From positions 1 to 36,468 of the forward strand of contig CAYPQM010000060.1 of NCBI GenBank assembly GCA_964412845.1: DNA of 36,468 nucleotides. The letters run 5' to 3'. Under the pieces are notes generated by a model. It worked only from the letters and a program-made list of their open reading frames with translations, was not told where the DNA came from and searched no databases. The position numbers and the translations under genes are program-made. Shown here in pieces: positions 23,158 to 30,677 of this stretch. Every line of letters begins with the position of its first letter. Positions within the stretch are counted from its first letter, which is position 1. The stretch is from JAWWPY01 sp964412845 (GTDB lineage: Bacteria; Actinomycetota; Actinomycetes; Streptosporangiales; Streptosporangiaceae).

Positions 23158-24027
23158 ATGAAGCACACCCGTTTGGCCGCAGTGCTCGGCACCGCTGCCC
23201 TGGCCACGGCAGGCCTCGGGGCGGCCGCGGCCATCGCCGCCTGCGGGTCCGCCGCGCCGGCGCCCGCCGCGTCGGCCTCCGCCAGCCAGGCGCCCGCCGG
23301 GGCCAGCCCGCCCAGCGGTTCCGCGTATTCGTTCTACCGGTCGATGATGGGCGGCCTCTACTCCGGCTCATCCGGCATGATGGGCGGCACGCCGTCCCGC
23401 GGCTGGATGATGGGCGTCAGCGGCTACCGCTGGATGACAGGCGGGCCTGCCGGGCCGGCCTGGATGCGGGGCCGTGCCCTGCCGGGCTTCATGATGGGCA
23501 CCGCCCGCGACCCGGGCGCGGTCATGGGCGCGCTGTTCGCGAACGCTCCCGGCCCCCGGGTCAGCCCAGCCCAGGCGGCCCGGCTCGGCGGCCAGGTCCC
23601 GGCCGGCGCGGTGGCCAGCCGGGCCCGGCACACGATCACCTTCTCCGGCCCGGCGGCCCGGTTCACCGTTCTGGCCAGCCCGCCTGGCGGCCGCGATGAG
23701 ACCTTCCGCATCGCCGGCCTGACCAACCCCGCCATCGTGGTGCCGGCCGGCACCCGGGTCAGCATCGACGTCATCAACGCTGACCCCGATACCGCGCACG
23801 GCCTGGTCGTCACCGCCCGCGGCGCCCCATCCTCGTGGATGCCGATGATGACCGCCCGGCCCGCGTTCACCGGGGCCGCACTGTGGTTCCTCGGCAACCC
23901 CACATCGGCAGGCATGCACGCCGGGACGGTCACCTTCACCGCCAGCACGCCGGGAACTTACCGCTACCTGTGCCCCGTCCCCGGGCATGCGCAGAAAGGC
24001 ATGACTGGCACGTTCATCGTCAGCTGA
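23158..24027 (+). CDS. Met-rich cupredoxin lipoprotein
   Basis: A 289-residue secreted protein. The N-terminal signal ends in the lipobox IAAC with Cys29, so it is probably a lipoprotein on the outside of the membrane. Residues about 60-125 are rich in MM pairs (SMMGG, GMMGG, WMMG, FMMG), a pattern used for Cu(I) binding. The C-terminal 110 residues are a cupredoxin with type-1 copper ligands His214 (DTAHGLV), Cys272, His277 and Met282 (YLCPVPGHAQKGM). The order resembles sulfocyanin or rusticyanin-like domains. ATG 23158 has AGAGAGGG about six bases upstream. It follows the P1B-5 ATPase by 28 bases and is probably co-transcribed. Role inferred: outer-face copper or electron handling. Confidence 0.85.
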   Translation: MKHTRLAAVLGTAALATAGLGAAAAIAACGSAAPAPAASASASQAPAGASPPSGSAYSFYRSMMGGLYSGSSGMMGGTPSRGWMMGVSGYRWMTGGPAGPAWMRGRALPGFMMGTARDPGAVMGALFANAPGPRVSPAQAARLGGQVPAGAVASRARHTITFSGPAARFTVLASPPGGRDETFRIAGLTNPAIVVPAGTRVSIDVINADPDTAHGLVVTARGAPSSWMPMMTARPAFTGAALWFLGNPTSAGMHAGTVTFTASTPGTYRYLCPVPGHAQKGMTGTFIVS

Positions 24028-24042
24028 CCGGGCTGGGCCCAG

Positions 24043-24083
24043 GCTGGCGGCCGGCCCCTGGGGCCGCCGGGCCGCCGGCCAGC
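24043..24083 (+). terminator. GC-rich stem-loop after cupredoxin gene
   Basis: GCTGGCGGCC from 24043 pairs with the GGCCGCC...GGCCAGC block ending at 24083. The structure is strong and GC-only, 16 bases after the cupredoxin stop, without a T-run. It is a likely terminator for the metal operon. Confidence 0.5.
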
Positions 24084-24204
24084 GCAACTTCCAGATGTCT
24101 GGGAGCTACCCGTGATTCGTTGACCAGCGCGTCTGCTTGACCGCATCGTGGACTGACGAACCAGGCAGCCGCGCATGCGGCGGACAGGTCAGGGATGGTG
24201 TTTG

Positions 24205-25314
24205 ATGACTGATCGCGGGGAAGCGATGCGCCGGCCGGCGCGTGCTCCACTGCCGCGGCGGAGCCGGAAGCGGTGGATGGCGGCAGCCGGCATCGCGGCG
24301 TGCTGGGTGGTCCTGCTGGCTGTGACGGGCTCGGCCTTCGCGGCAACCATGCTGCTGGCCGTCCTGGCCGGACTGGGCGTCGTGGGCCTGCTGGCTCTGC
24401 GGACGCTGGGTGTCACCAGGGATCACCCGTGGGTCCGGCAGCTGGCCGCCCGGCCGTGGCGCGATGGGCAGGATGTGCTGCAGCTCGCCCTGCGGCATCT
24501 GCCCGAGGTGTTCGTGGTGACGCCGAGCGGGTCGCTGCTCGCGCCCAACCTCGTCGAGCTGCGGCTCAATCCCGAGGGCATCCGCTCGCTGAGCGAGCGG
24601 ATTGACCTCGGGCTGATCGCTGCGAGTGCGGCCGAGGTCTACGAGGACCAGGTGGCCGCGCACGGCGCCCGCTTCGCTGGGTACGGGCCGGCTGAGGTGC
24701 GGATCATCGCTGACCCGTCGCTCCCGGTTGGCCGCTACCAGCTCCGGCAGGGCCGGCCGGTGGACGCCGGTTCCCCGTTCGGGCAGGCTGGCCCGGAGTT
24801 CCGGCCGGCCGGACTGCAGCCTGCGTACGCCGGCCCGCCGGCTCAGGCCGACCCGCAGCCTGACCATGCGGGCCCCGGCGGAGTCTATGCCGGTCCTCAG
24901 CCGGTGCAGGACGGCCCGTACCGGGGGTTCGTGGCGCACGACGGGAGCACCCGCGCGCAGCCGCAGCCTGACCGGACGGTCGTCACCGGCATGCCGACGG
25001 TCATGGAAGCAAGCCGCAGCCGGATCCCGGTGCTGCGGCTGGTCACCGGCTCCTCGGTGACGGAAACCCGGATGTCCGGCGCCCGTGCCGGGCGGGGGGC
25101 CGTGGAACTGGAGCTTCCCGACGTGCCCACGGTGTCCCGGGAGCATGCCAGGTTCACGTATTCCGACGGCCAGTGGTGGGTCGCCAACCTGGGCATGAAC
25201 GGGCTCACCCTGAACGGCACCCCGCTCGTGGGTGAGCACCCGCTCAGCAACGGTGATTCGATCCGCTGGGGAACCAGGCCAGACACACTGCTGTCCGGGG
25301 TCGAGATCGGCTGA
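24205..25314 (+). CDS. Membrane-anchored FHA-domain protein with FhaA-like N-terminal domain
   Basis: A 369-residue protein. Two adjacent hydrophobic helices at about 24-43 and 46-67 anchor it. Residues about 85-185 (DVLQLALRHLPEVFVVTPSG, LVELRLNPEGIRSLSERIDL, VYEDQVAAHGARFAGYGP) resemble the DUF3662/FhaA N-terminal domain. A Pro/Gln/Gly-rich linker follows (190-260). The FHA domain is at about 275-356, with the phosphothreonine-binding face TVSREHARF (Ser311, Arg312, His314) and NLGMNGLTLNG. FHA domains bind phosphothreonine made by Ser/Thr kinases; no kinase gene is in the window. ATG 24205 has AGGGATGG about nine bases upstream. Unlike FhaA, the membrane helices come first. Its partner may be the next gene. 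Confidence 0.85.
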   Translation: MTDRGEAMRRPARAPLPRRSRKRWMAAAGIAACWVVLLAVTGSAFAATMLLAVLAGLGVVGLLALRTLGVTRDHPWVRQLAARPWRDGQDVLQLALRHLPEVFVVTPSGSLLAPNLVELRLNPEGIRSLSERIDLGLIAASAAEVYEDQVAAHGARFAGYGPAEVRIIADPSLPVGRYQLRQGRPVDAGSPFGQAGPEFRPAGLQPAYAGPPAQADPQPDHAGPGGVYAGPQPVQDGPYRGFVAHDGSTRAQPQPDRTVVTGMPTVMEASRSRIPVLRLVTGSSVTETRMSGARAGRGAVELELPDVPTVSREHARFTYSDGQWWVANLGMNGLTLNGTPLVGEHPLSNGDSIRWGTRPDTLLSGVEIG

Positions 25315-25395
25315 GGCGGGGGGCCCGGGGCTGCCGCGGCCGGGGGTGGCGTCAGGGCCCGCCCGGCCCGCAGTGCCACAATTGTCATCCCAGAC

Positions 25396-26307
25396 ATGGT
25401 GAGACTGGATGGCCGCGCCAGTGGCGCGCCGTCGTTCGGGGGTGGCGGCCGGGTGGCGAAAGGCCAGCTCTTCATCTGGTCGTCTGTGCGCAGCGAGTGG
25501 GTGAACTGCCCGCCCGACGAGATCACCTGGCTGGACCGGGGCCTGCTCAGCGGTAACGATGACCTCACCTTGCACCGGGCGCCGCGCTGCGCAGGCCTTC
25601 GCTACGTGCACCACCGGTGGGAACTGTTCAGCCGCGACACGACCTACCGGGTGTACCTGGCGCCGTACGCCGCCGGGGTGGCCGCCAGCGCCGAGGCCGT
25701 GCAGCGGGCCGCCCGCCACATCCTGCCGGCGGCACCAGCGCATTATGAGGCGCTGCCGGTGGTGCTTGAGGAGGGATCGTGGCTGGTCAGCGTCGGTAGC
25801 CAGGTCCTGCCGCTGCGGCTCGATCGCCTGCCGGGCCAGCCTGCCCAGCCGGCCACCCCGCGCAGCGACCAGCAGCCGCGCACCCAGGGCAGCAAGGTCA
25901 TGGTGGACGCCTCGGCCGCCCGGCGGGGCAGCCCGCCCCGGGACGACGCGGTGGCGCACGTGCGTGGCTACTTCGAGCGCAACGCCACGGCGCGGATGGC
26001 GATGGCCTATTACTACCAGGAGTTCATCCTCGGCCTGGCCGCACCGCAGACGGTGCCGATGATGGACGTGGTGATCGCCCTGGACCTCAGCGGGGAAGGC
26101 GCGGTGTCCGACTACAAGAAGCTGCTGCAGGGCTTCATCTGGAACGAGCGGGGGCATGCCCGCGACCTCGCCGACTTCCTGCTCTCGCACGGCCTGCTGA
26201 CCCGCGTCGACTTTGATCAAGCCCGCCGGGCCGCGGCGGACAACGAGCGCGATGGCGTCCAGGAAAGGGTGCGGCAGCGGCTGCAGTACCGGCCGAAGGA
26301 AACCTAG
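25396..26307 (+). CDS. Unrecognised protein paired with FHA protein
   Basis: A 303-residue cytoplasmic-type protein that I do not recognise. Residues about 20-90 (GQLFIWSSVRSEWVNCPPDE, WLDRGLLSGNDDLTLHRAPR, RYVHHRWELFSRDTTYRVYL) look like a beta-rich domain, possibly a degenerate FHA- or PH-like sandwich. A linker (about 150-185) is rich in Pro/Gln/Arg. The C-terminal 115 residues are helical and better organised (YFERNATARMAMAYYYQEFI, SDYKKLLQGFIWNERGHARD, LADFLLSHGLLTRVDFDQAR). There is no signal peptide or membrane helix. It begins 81 bases after the FHA gene on the same strand (ATG 25396, no clear ribosome site) and probably works with it. The C-terminal domain has several aromatic and charged positions that would suit a binding surface. 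Confidence 0.75.
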   Translation: MVRLDGRASGAPSFGGGGRVAKGQLFIWSSVRSEWVNCPPDEITWLDRGLLSGNDDLTLHRAPRCAGLRYVHHRWELFSRDTTYRVYLAPYAAGVAASAEAVQRAARHILPAAPAHYEALPVVLEEGSWLVSVGSQVLPLRLDRLPGQPAQPATPRSDQQPRTQGSKVMVDASAARRGSPPRDDAVAHVRGYFERNATARMAMAYYYQEFILGLAAPQTVPMMDVVIALDLSGEGAVSDYKKLLQGFIWNERGHARDLADFLLSHGLLTRVDFDQARRAAADNERDGVQERVRQRLQYRPKET

Positions 26308-26341
26308 CCGCAGGGGAGCGGGGGCCGGCTGGCGGCACCTG

Positions 26342-27139
26342 TCACGGCCGGGCTGGTTTCGTCGCCCCTTCGTGTTCCCTCTCGTCACCGACCCGGCGCA
26401 GCGCGGCGCGGCGGGTGCTGCGGATGTGCCGCCGGGCCGCCGCGCGCGCCCGGGGAGCGTCCCGCGCCATGAGGGCTTCGACGATCTCCGCATGCTCCCG
26501 GACGGACCGCGCGGGGCGTCCCGTGATGGACAGCGTCGTGTCCATACTGCGGGCCAGCATCTCCTGCAGGATCGCCTGCGTCATCGTGAGGAAGCGGTTA
26601 TTCGCGTACTCAGTGATCTGCAGGTGCAATCTCGCGTCGATGACCTGCAGTTCCCGTGGCGAACTCCGGGCGATGACCGCCTGCTGCAGGACTTCGTACG
26701 TGCGGGCGAGGTCGGCGATCTGCGCGTCGGTGGCCTCGGTGGCGGCCCACCCCGCGGCCGGAACCTCCAGCACCTCACGCATGGCGAACAGTTCCTCCAA
26801 GCCGACTTCGCGCAGCCGGGAGAACCGCTGCATCGCACGTTCCCCCTCGTCGGGGGAGGCGACGTAGACGCCCTTGCCGTGCCGAACCCGCACGACCCCC
26901 CGGGTTTGCAGCGACCGCAGGGCCTCGCGCACCGAGGCGCGGCTCACGCCCAGCAGTTCGCATAGTTCGCGCTCGCCGGGCAGCCGGTCACCGGGGGAGA
27001 GCCCGTTCCCGTCGACGAAGCGCTCGATCTGATCGGCCACCCGCCGGAACAGCGGCTCCTTCGAGCCCATCCACCGCCAGCCAATAGCGGCCTGGCTGGC
27101 CTCGGGTGCGTCGCCAGACATGGCAGGCTCGTCAGACAT
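26342..27139 (-). CDS. FadR-type GntR/FCD transcriptional regulator
   Basis: A 265-residue regulator. The winged helix lies at about 28-95 (QIERFVDGNGLSPGDRLPGE, then RELCELLGVSRASVREALRS with the VSRASVREALR recognition helix, and HGKGVYV). The FCD effector domain lies at about 105-243, with metal-ligand candidates Asp168, His172, His216 and His238. FCD regulators usually repress until a carboxylate ligand binds. It lies eight bases after suyB on the same strand, with TAGGAG (the first three bases being the suyB stop) as ribosome site, so it is the third gene of this operon. It is the natural candidate to bind the two TGGTCAGACCT sites in the divergent promoter region. That link is inferred from family site preference, GGT-N3-ACC. 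Confidence 0.92.
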   Translation of the reverse strand: MSDEPAMSGDAPEASQAAIGWRWMGSKEPLFRRVADQIERFVDGNGLSPGDRLPGERELCELLGVSRASVREALRSLQTRGVVRVRHGKGVYVASPDEGERAMQRFSRLREVGLEELFAMREVLEVPAAGWAATEATDAQIADLARTYEVLQQAVIARSSPRELQVIDARLHLQITEYANNRFLTMTQAILQEMLARSMDTTLSITGRPARSVREHAEIVEALMARDAPRARAAARRHIRSTRRAALRRVGDEREHEGATKPARP

Positions 27140-27147
27140 GGTGGCTC

Positions 27148-28305
27148 CTACGCGCTCGGGTACAGCCGGGTGAGCGCGAATTCCCGGTGACCGAGGGCCT
27201 CAGCGCACGTGAGGCGCCCGTTGATGGTGCGGTCGATGACATCTTCCAGCCTGGTTCCGGCCGCTGCCAAGTCATACTCCAACTGCAGCAGGCCGCAGAC
27301 ATCTACATCGATGTGCTCGCTCATCGTTGACTGCGTCAGCGGGTTGGCCGTGATCTTGATCACTGGCTCGACCGGGTGGCCGACGATGTTGCCCTGGCCG
27401 GTCGGGAACAGGTGGATGACCGCCCCCGCGGCGGCGGTGAGGGTAATGAACTCGGCCGCCGCGCACGAGGTGTCCATGAAATTCAGCCCGGGGCGGGTCG
27501 GCCGCTCGGCCGGGGCCAGCGCGTCCACCACCGGGGTGGTCCCGGTCTTCTGGATGTTGCCCAGGGCCTTCTCCTCGATGGTGGACAGCCCGCCGCGGAT
27601 GTTGCCCTGGGTGGGCTGGGAACCGAGCAGGTTCGCCCCGGTCCGCTCCACCATGGCGAAGTAGTCGTCGAAGAAGCCCTGGAACTTCTTGCGCACCTCC
27701 TCGCTGGCGCAGCGTTCCGCGATCAGGTGCTCGCCGCCGGTGAGCTCGGTGGTCTCCCCGAAGATGACGGTTCCCCCCGCGGCAATATGCCGGTCCACCG
27801 CTTCCGAGGTGGCCGGGTTGGCACCCAGCCCGCTCGTGGTGTCGGACTCACCGCACTTGATGCTCATCACCAGTTCGCCCCGTTCCACGGGCACCCGGGC
27901 GATCTCGCTGGCGTCCTGCATCATCTGCGCGGCACAGCGGGCCGCCATCTCGAGGGTCCGCAGGTCGCCGTGGCGCTCGATGGAGAACCCGGTGACCGGC
28001 TTGCCCGTCTCCGCGATCCCGGCCACAATCCGCTCGGTCCAGGTCGGCTCGATGCCGATCACGATCGCCGCGGCCACGTTCGGGTTCGCGCCTGTCCCGA
28101 TCAGCGTCCGGAAGGTCAGGTCGAGGTCGGCGCCGAACTGCAGCCGGCCATACGGGTGCGGCAGCGGCAGGGTGCCCGGGATCGCCTTCGCCACGGACTC
28201 GACCACCGCGTTCGACAGGTCGTCGACCGGGATGATCAGGACATGATTGCGGATTCCCGCGCGCCCATCGGGCCGCCGGTACCCGGTCAGACGCTTTTCT
28301 GCCAC
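27148..28305 (-). CDS. suyB: UxaA-family lyase large subunit, SuyB-like
   Basis: A 385-residue member of the UxaA C-terminal superfamily (altronate and galactarate dehydratases, sulfolactate sulfo-lyase). The sequence carries what I recall as the SuyB pattern: GYRRPDGRAGIRNHVLIIPV, PHPYGRLQFGADLDLTFRTL (49-68), IGIEPTWTERIV, KCGESDTT (150-157), FGETTELTGGEH (182-193), TIEEKALGNIQK, FPTGQGN and MSEHIDVDV. SuyAB splits (2R)-3-sulfolactate into pyruvate and sulfite in the cytoplasm with an iron-dependent site. The small subunit is the preceding gene, overlapping by 19 bases; a GAGGAG precedes the GTG start. The alternative is a sugar-acid dehydratase with separate subunits. Assignment to SuyB is from recalled sequence, not a search. 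Confidence 0.7.
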   Translation of the reverse strand: MAEKRLTGYRRPDGRAGIRNHVLIIPVDDLSNAVVESVAKAIPGTLPLPHPYGRLQFGADLDLTFRTLIGTGANPNVAAAIVIGIEPTWTERIVAGIAETGKPVTGFSIERHGDLRTLEMAARCAAQMMQDASEIARVPVERGELVMSIKCGESDTTSGLGANPATSEAVDRHIAAGGTVIFGETTELTGGEHLIAERCASEEVRKKFQGFFDDYFAMVERTGANLLGSQPTQGNIRGGLSTIEEKALGNIQKTGTTPVVDALAPAERPTRPGLNFMDTSCAAAEFITLTAAAGAVIHLFPTGQGNIVGHPVEPVIKITANPLTQSTMSEHIDVDVCGLLQLEYDLAAAGTRLEDVIDRTINGRLTCAEALGHREFALTRLYPSA

Positions 28306-28607
28306 CGCGCGCTCCTCAGGTTGTGGGTGTGCACGAGATCCCCGGCCGCGACCGGGCCGCGGGCCAGGCCGATGAGGACCCCGTACTCGATGACCTTCTC
28401 GCTCTCGGCCAGATCCCGCAGCGCGACCTTGTGCCCCAGCGGAATCGGCGCACGGACCGCTATTTCAAAGCGTTCCCCCGATTCGAGATAGGCGCCGCTG
28501 GCGTCGCCCGGTGCGGCGTCGCGCACCGCGACCGCGACATCGTCACCCCGCCGGTGGGCCAGGAAAACGGGCCCGCTGGACGGGGGTGGGGAGGCGGACT
28601 GGATCAC
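28287..28607 (-). CDS. suyA: UxaA-family lyase small subunit (SAF domain), SuyA-like
   Basis: A 106-residue SAF-domain protein. It has the order of SuyA-type small subunits: VFLAHRRGDDVAVAVRDA, then an acidic loop, IAVRAPIPLGHKVALRDLAE, SEKVIEYGVLIGLARGPVAA and the terminal GDLVHTHNLRSARW. The GHK segment and the terminal HTHN lie in the substrate or metal site of the family. Single-chain UxaA enzymes carry this as an N-terminal domain; here it is a separate gene, as in SuyAB. Start GTG 28607 has GGAGGT four bases upstream. It is the first gene of the minus-strand operon (suyA-suyB-gntR), behind a near-consensus promoter. The operator lies in its short leader. Confidence 0.7.
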   Translation of the reverse strand: MIQSASPPPSSGPVFLAHRRGDDVAVAVRDAAPGDASGAYLESGERFEIAVRAPIPLGHKVALRDLAESEKVIEYGVLIGLARGPVAAGDLVHTHNLRSARWQKSV

Positions 28608-28618
28608 TCAAACCTCCG

Positions 28619-28629
28619 TGGTCAGACCT
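28619..28629. promoter_or_regulatory. FadR/GntR-type operator 1
   Basis: TGGTCAGACCT, a GGTC-A-GACC dyad that fits the GGT-N3-ACC core of FadR-family sites. It lies about 12 to 22 bases after the predicted start point of the minus-strand suyA transcript and before its ribosome site, where a bound repressor would block elongation. An identical copy is at 28778-28788. Confidence 0.75.
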
Positions 28630-28647
28630 CTTCTGTATGCGAAGTAC

Positions 28648-28676
28648 AAAGTAGGGGGGGCGTCCGGCACTGTCAA
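28648..28676 (-). promoter_or_regulatory. Promoter of suyA-suyB-gntR
   Basis: On the minus strand TTGACA (plus 28671-28676), a 17-base spacer that includes a run of seven C, then TACTTT (plus 28648-28653). This is close to the sigma-70/HrdB consensus with ideal spacing. Start point expected near 28641. Confidence 0.75.
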
Positions 28677-28735
28677 CAGATCCGGGCATATCGCCATGTT
28701 GAGCTGTATAAACGTGGGCATACGCGGTGAAATCG

Positions 28736-28765
28736 TTGACAGCGCCGCAGACCCCCGGCTACTGT
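28736..28765 (+). promoter_or_regulatory. Promoter of ABC-importer operon
   Basis: TTGACA (28736-28741), an 18-base spacer, TACTGT (28760-28765). Start point expected near 28772, about 55 bases before the ATPase gene. It mirrors the minus-strand promoter, with about 60 bases between the two -35 elements. Confidence 0.75.
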
Positions 28766-28777
28766 CCCCAGACGTTG

Positions 28778-28788
28778 TGGTCAGACCT
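28778..28788. promoter_or_regulatory. FadR/GntR-type operator 2
   Basis: TGGTCAGACCT, identical to the copy at 28619-28629 and in the same orientation. It lies about 6 to 16 bases after the predicted plus-strand start point. Shared with the flank GTGGTCAGACCT at the other site. Confidence 0.75.
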
Positions 28789-28826
28789 TAGATGACCGGC
28801 CGACCCAAGGGGAAGGGGGCCGCCAG

Positions 28827-29705
28827 ATGCCGGAGAGGGCTCATCCGCGAGCCGGGGCACCGGCAGCGGAAGTTACGGCTGCCACCGTGCCCGCGCCTGC
28901 TGGGCCGGGCACGGATCCCGCCAGCCAGCCCGGGAACGGGCGGATCGACTGCCGCAACGTCTACAAGTGGTTCCCGGGCGGGATCGTGCTTGAGGACATC
29001 AGCCTGACGGTTGAGGCGGGCCAGTTCGTCTGCATTGTCGGGCCGTCGGGGTGTGGCAAGACCACCTTGCTGCGCATGATGGCTGGGCTGGCCGAAGCCG
29101 ATCACGGAAGCGTCACCATCGGCGGAGCCACGGTCACCGGGCCCGACCGGCGGGTCGCGGTCGTTTTCCAGCATTTCGGCCTGTTCCCCTGGAAGAGCGT
29201 CTACCGCAACGTGGCGCTTCCGCTGCAGCTCGCCCGGACCGGCCGTGCCGAACTGGAGCGGCGGGTCAGCGAGGCCATCGCCGCAGTCGGCCTGGCCGGG
29301 CACGAACGCAAGTACCCGGCGCAGCTCTCCGGGGGGATGAAGCAGCGGGCCGGCCTGGCCCGGGCCCTGGCGACGGCCCCGGACGTGCTCCTCATGGACG
29401 AGCCGTTCGCGGCCGTTGATGCCCAGGTCCGGGAGGTTCTGCAAGAGGACCTGCTGGCGCTGCGGGAGCGGCTGCGGCAGACCATCGTCTTCATCACCCA
29501 CAGCATCGACGAAGCCATCACCCTCGGTGACCGGATCCTGGTCATGGCGGCCAGGCCGGGCCGGATCGTCCGGGACATCCAGGTTCCCATCGAGCAGCCC
29601 CGCACCATCTCCCTGGTCAGGCGCCATCCCGCCTATGCCGGGCTGCGTGAGGAGATCTGGGATCAGCTCCGCCAGGGCGCCATCGACCAGGCAGGTGAGC
29701 AGTGA
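28827..29705 (+). CDS. ABC importer ATPase, SsuB/TauB/NrtD type
   Basis: A 292-residue ATP-binding subunit of the nitrate/sulfonate/taurine import class. After a Pro/Ala-rich 38-residue tail it shows Walker A GPSGCGKT (72-79), Q-loop Gln115 in VVFQHFGLFPWKSVYRNV (the FPW segment is typical of SsuB/TauB), signature LSGGMKQ (167-173), Walker B LLMDEP (188-193), and switch His in FITHSIDEA. It energises the permease at 29702, whose GTG overlaps its stop by four bases. Ribosome site AAGGGGAAGGGGG at 28807-28819. First gene of the plus-strand operon controlled from 28736-28788. A pyrimidine (thiamine-precursor) importer is another use of this class. Confidence 0.92.
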   Translation: MPERAHPRAGAPAAEVTAATVPAPAGPGTDPASQPGNGRIDCRNVYKWFPGGIVLEDISLTVEAGQFVCIVGPSGCGKTTLLRMMAGLAEADHGSVTIGGATVTGPDRRVAVVFQHFGLFPWKSVYRNVALPLQLARTGRAELERRVSEAIAAVGLAGHERKYPAQLSGGMKQRAGLARALATAPDVLLMDEPFAAVDAQVREVLQEDLLALRERLRQTIVFITHSIDEAITLGDRILVMAARPGRIVRDIQVPIEQPRTISLVRRHPAYAGLREEIWDQLRQGAIDQAGEQ

Positions 29706-30592
29706 GCGAGGGCAGGAACAGCACCGGCTCCCCGGCGGCCGCGGGCCTGGCCGGGCCGGCGGCGGCACCGGCGGACCCGGCGGCCGGCGGCACCCGGGAG
29801 CAGATCGAGGCGGCCATCGCGGCGCGCCGCCGCAGCCGGGCCCGCCGGGACCGCCGGACTTACCTGGCTATCCGGATCGCCTCCCTGGTGGTCGTGCTGG
29901 CCGTCTGGCAGTGGTACGGCTCGAACTCGATCGCCATCATCTTCGACCCGATCACCACCGTCCTGGCCGCGCTATGGCACCTGTGGCAGCATGGCGGGCT
30001 GCCCGGCGCCATCGGGTACAGCCTGTGGACCTTCGCCATCGGCTACCTGGCCGGCCTGGTGGCCGGCGTGGTGATCGGGATGTGCATCGGCGCCTACCAG
30101 AAGGCGGAAGCCGCGGTGGGGCTGTACCTCCAGGCGCTGTACGCGACCCCCATGGTCGCGATCGTCCCGTTGCTGAGCATCTGGCTCGGCTTCGGGGTGC
30201 TCACCCAGGAACTCATCATCGCGCTGTTCGTGGTGTTCCCCAGCGTGGTCACCGTCTCCGCGGGGGTCCGCAACCTCGACAGCGACCTGCTGGAGGTGGC
30301 CCGCTCGCTGCGGATGAGCCGGATGAGCCTGTGGCGGCACGTCCTGCTGCCCGGCACCGTCCCGTACATCGCCGCTGGTGCCGCGCAGGGCGTGGCCATG
30401 GGCCTGGTCGGCATGTTCATCGCCGAGATCTTCACCCAACTGACCGGGCTGGGCAACCTGCTCGAAACGGCGGCGCAGACCTATCACACCGATCAGGCGC
30501 TCGCCGTCCTCCTGGTGATCATGGCGCTGGGCGTGTCGCTCCGCGCCCTGATCACCTTCATCCAGCGCAAGGTGGCCCCGTGGGCGAAGTAG
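29702..30592 (+). CDS. ABC importer permease, SsuC/TauC type
   Basis: A 296-residue inner-membrane permease with about six helices (for example ASLVVVLAVWQWYG, LWTFAIGYLAGLVAGVVIGM, ALYATPMVAIVPLLSIWLGF, LIIALFVVFPSVVTVSAGV). The coupling loop is EVARSLRMSRMSLWRHVLLP, the EAA-type segment that contacts the ATPase (E-A-A/G...LR-x-S...W...LP). The N-terminal 50 residues are Gly/Ala/Pro then basic. It starts at GTG 29702, overlapping the ATPase stop (GTGA). It works with the ATPase and the lipoprotein at 30678 to import a small anionic substrate. Confidence 0.92.
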   Translation: MSEGRNSTGSPAAAGLAGPAAAPADPAAGGTREQIEAAIAARRRSRARRDRRTYLAIRIASLVVVLAVWQWYGSNSIAIIFDPITTVLAALWHLWQHGGLPGAIGYSLWTFAIGYLAGLVAGVVIGMCIGAYQKAEAAVGLYLQALYATPMVAIVPLLSIWLGFGVLTQELIIALFVVFPSVVTVSAGVRNLDSDLLEVARSLRMSRMSLWRHVLLPGTVPYIAAGAAQGVAMGLVGMFIAEIFTQLTGLGNLLETAAQTYHTDQALAVLLVIMALGVSLRALITFIQRKVAPWAK

Positions 30593-30677
30593 ACCCGCCC
30601 GCGGGCCCTGACCGCTGACCTACCCGAACGACCCTCTCCTTGCCCCCGCACGATCCAGCACACCCTTAAGAGGTCCC

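Noticed and set aside
28285..28293. Third GntR operator (GGTCAGACG)
   Set aside because: The second half-site is ACG, not ACC, and it lies inside the suyB coding start; probably chance.
27376..28491. 371-residue plus-strand open frame
   Set aside because: Antisense to the SuyAB-like genes; no recognisable domain and no ribosome site.
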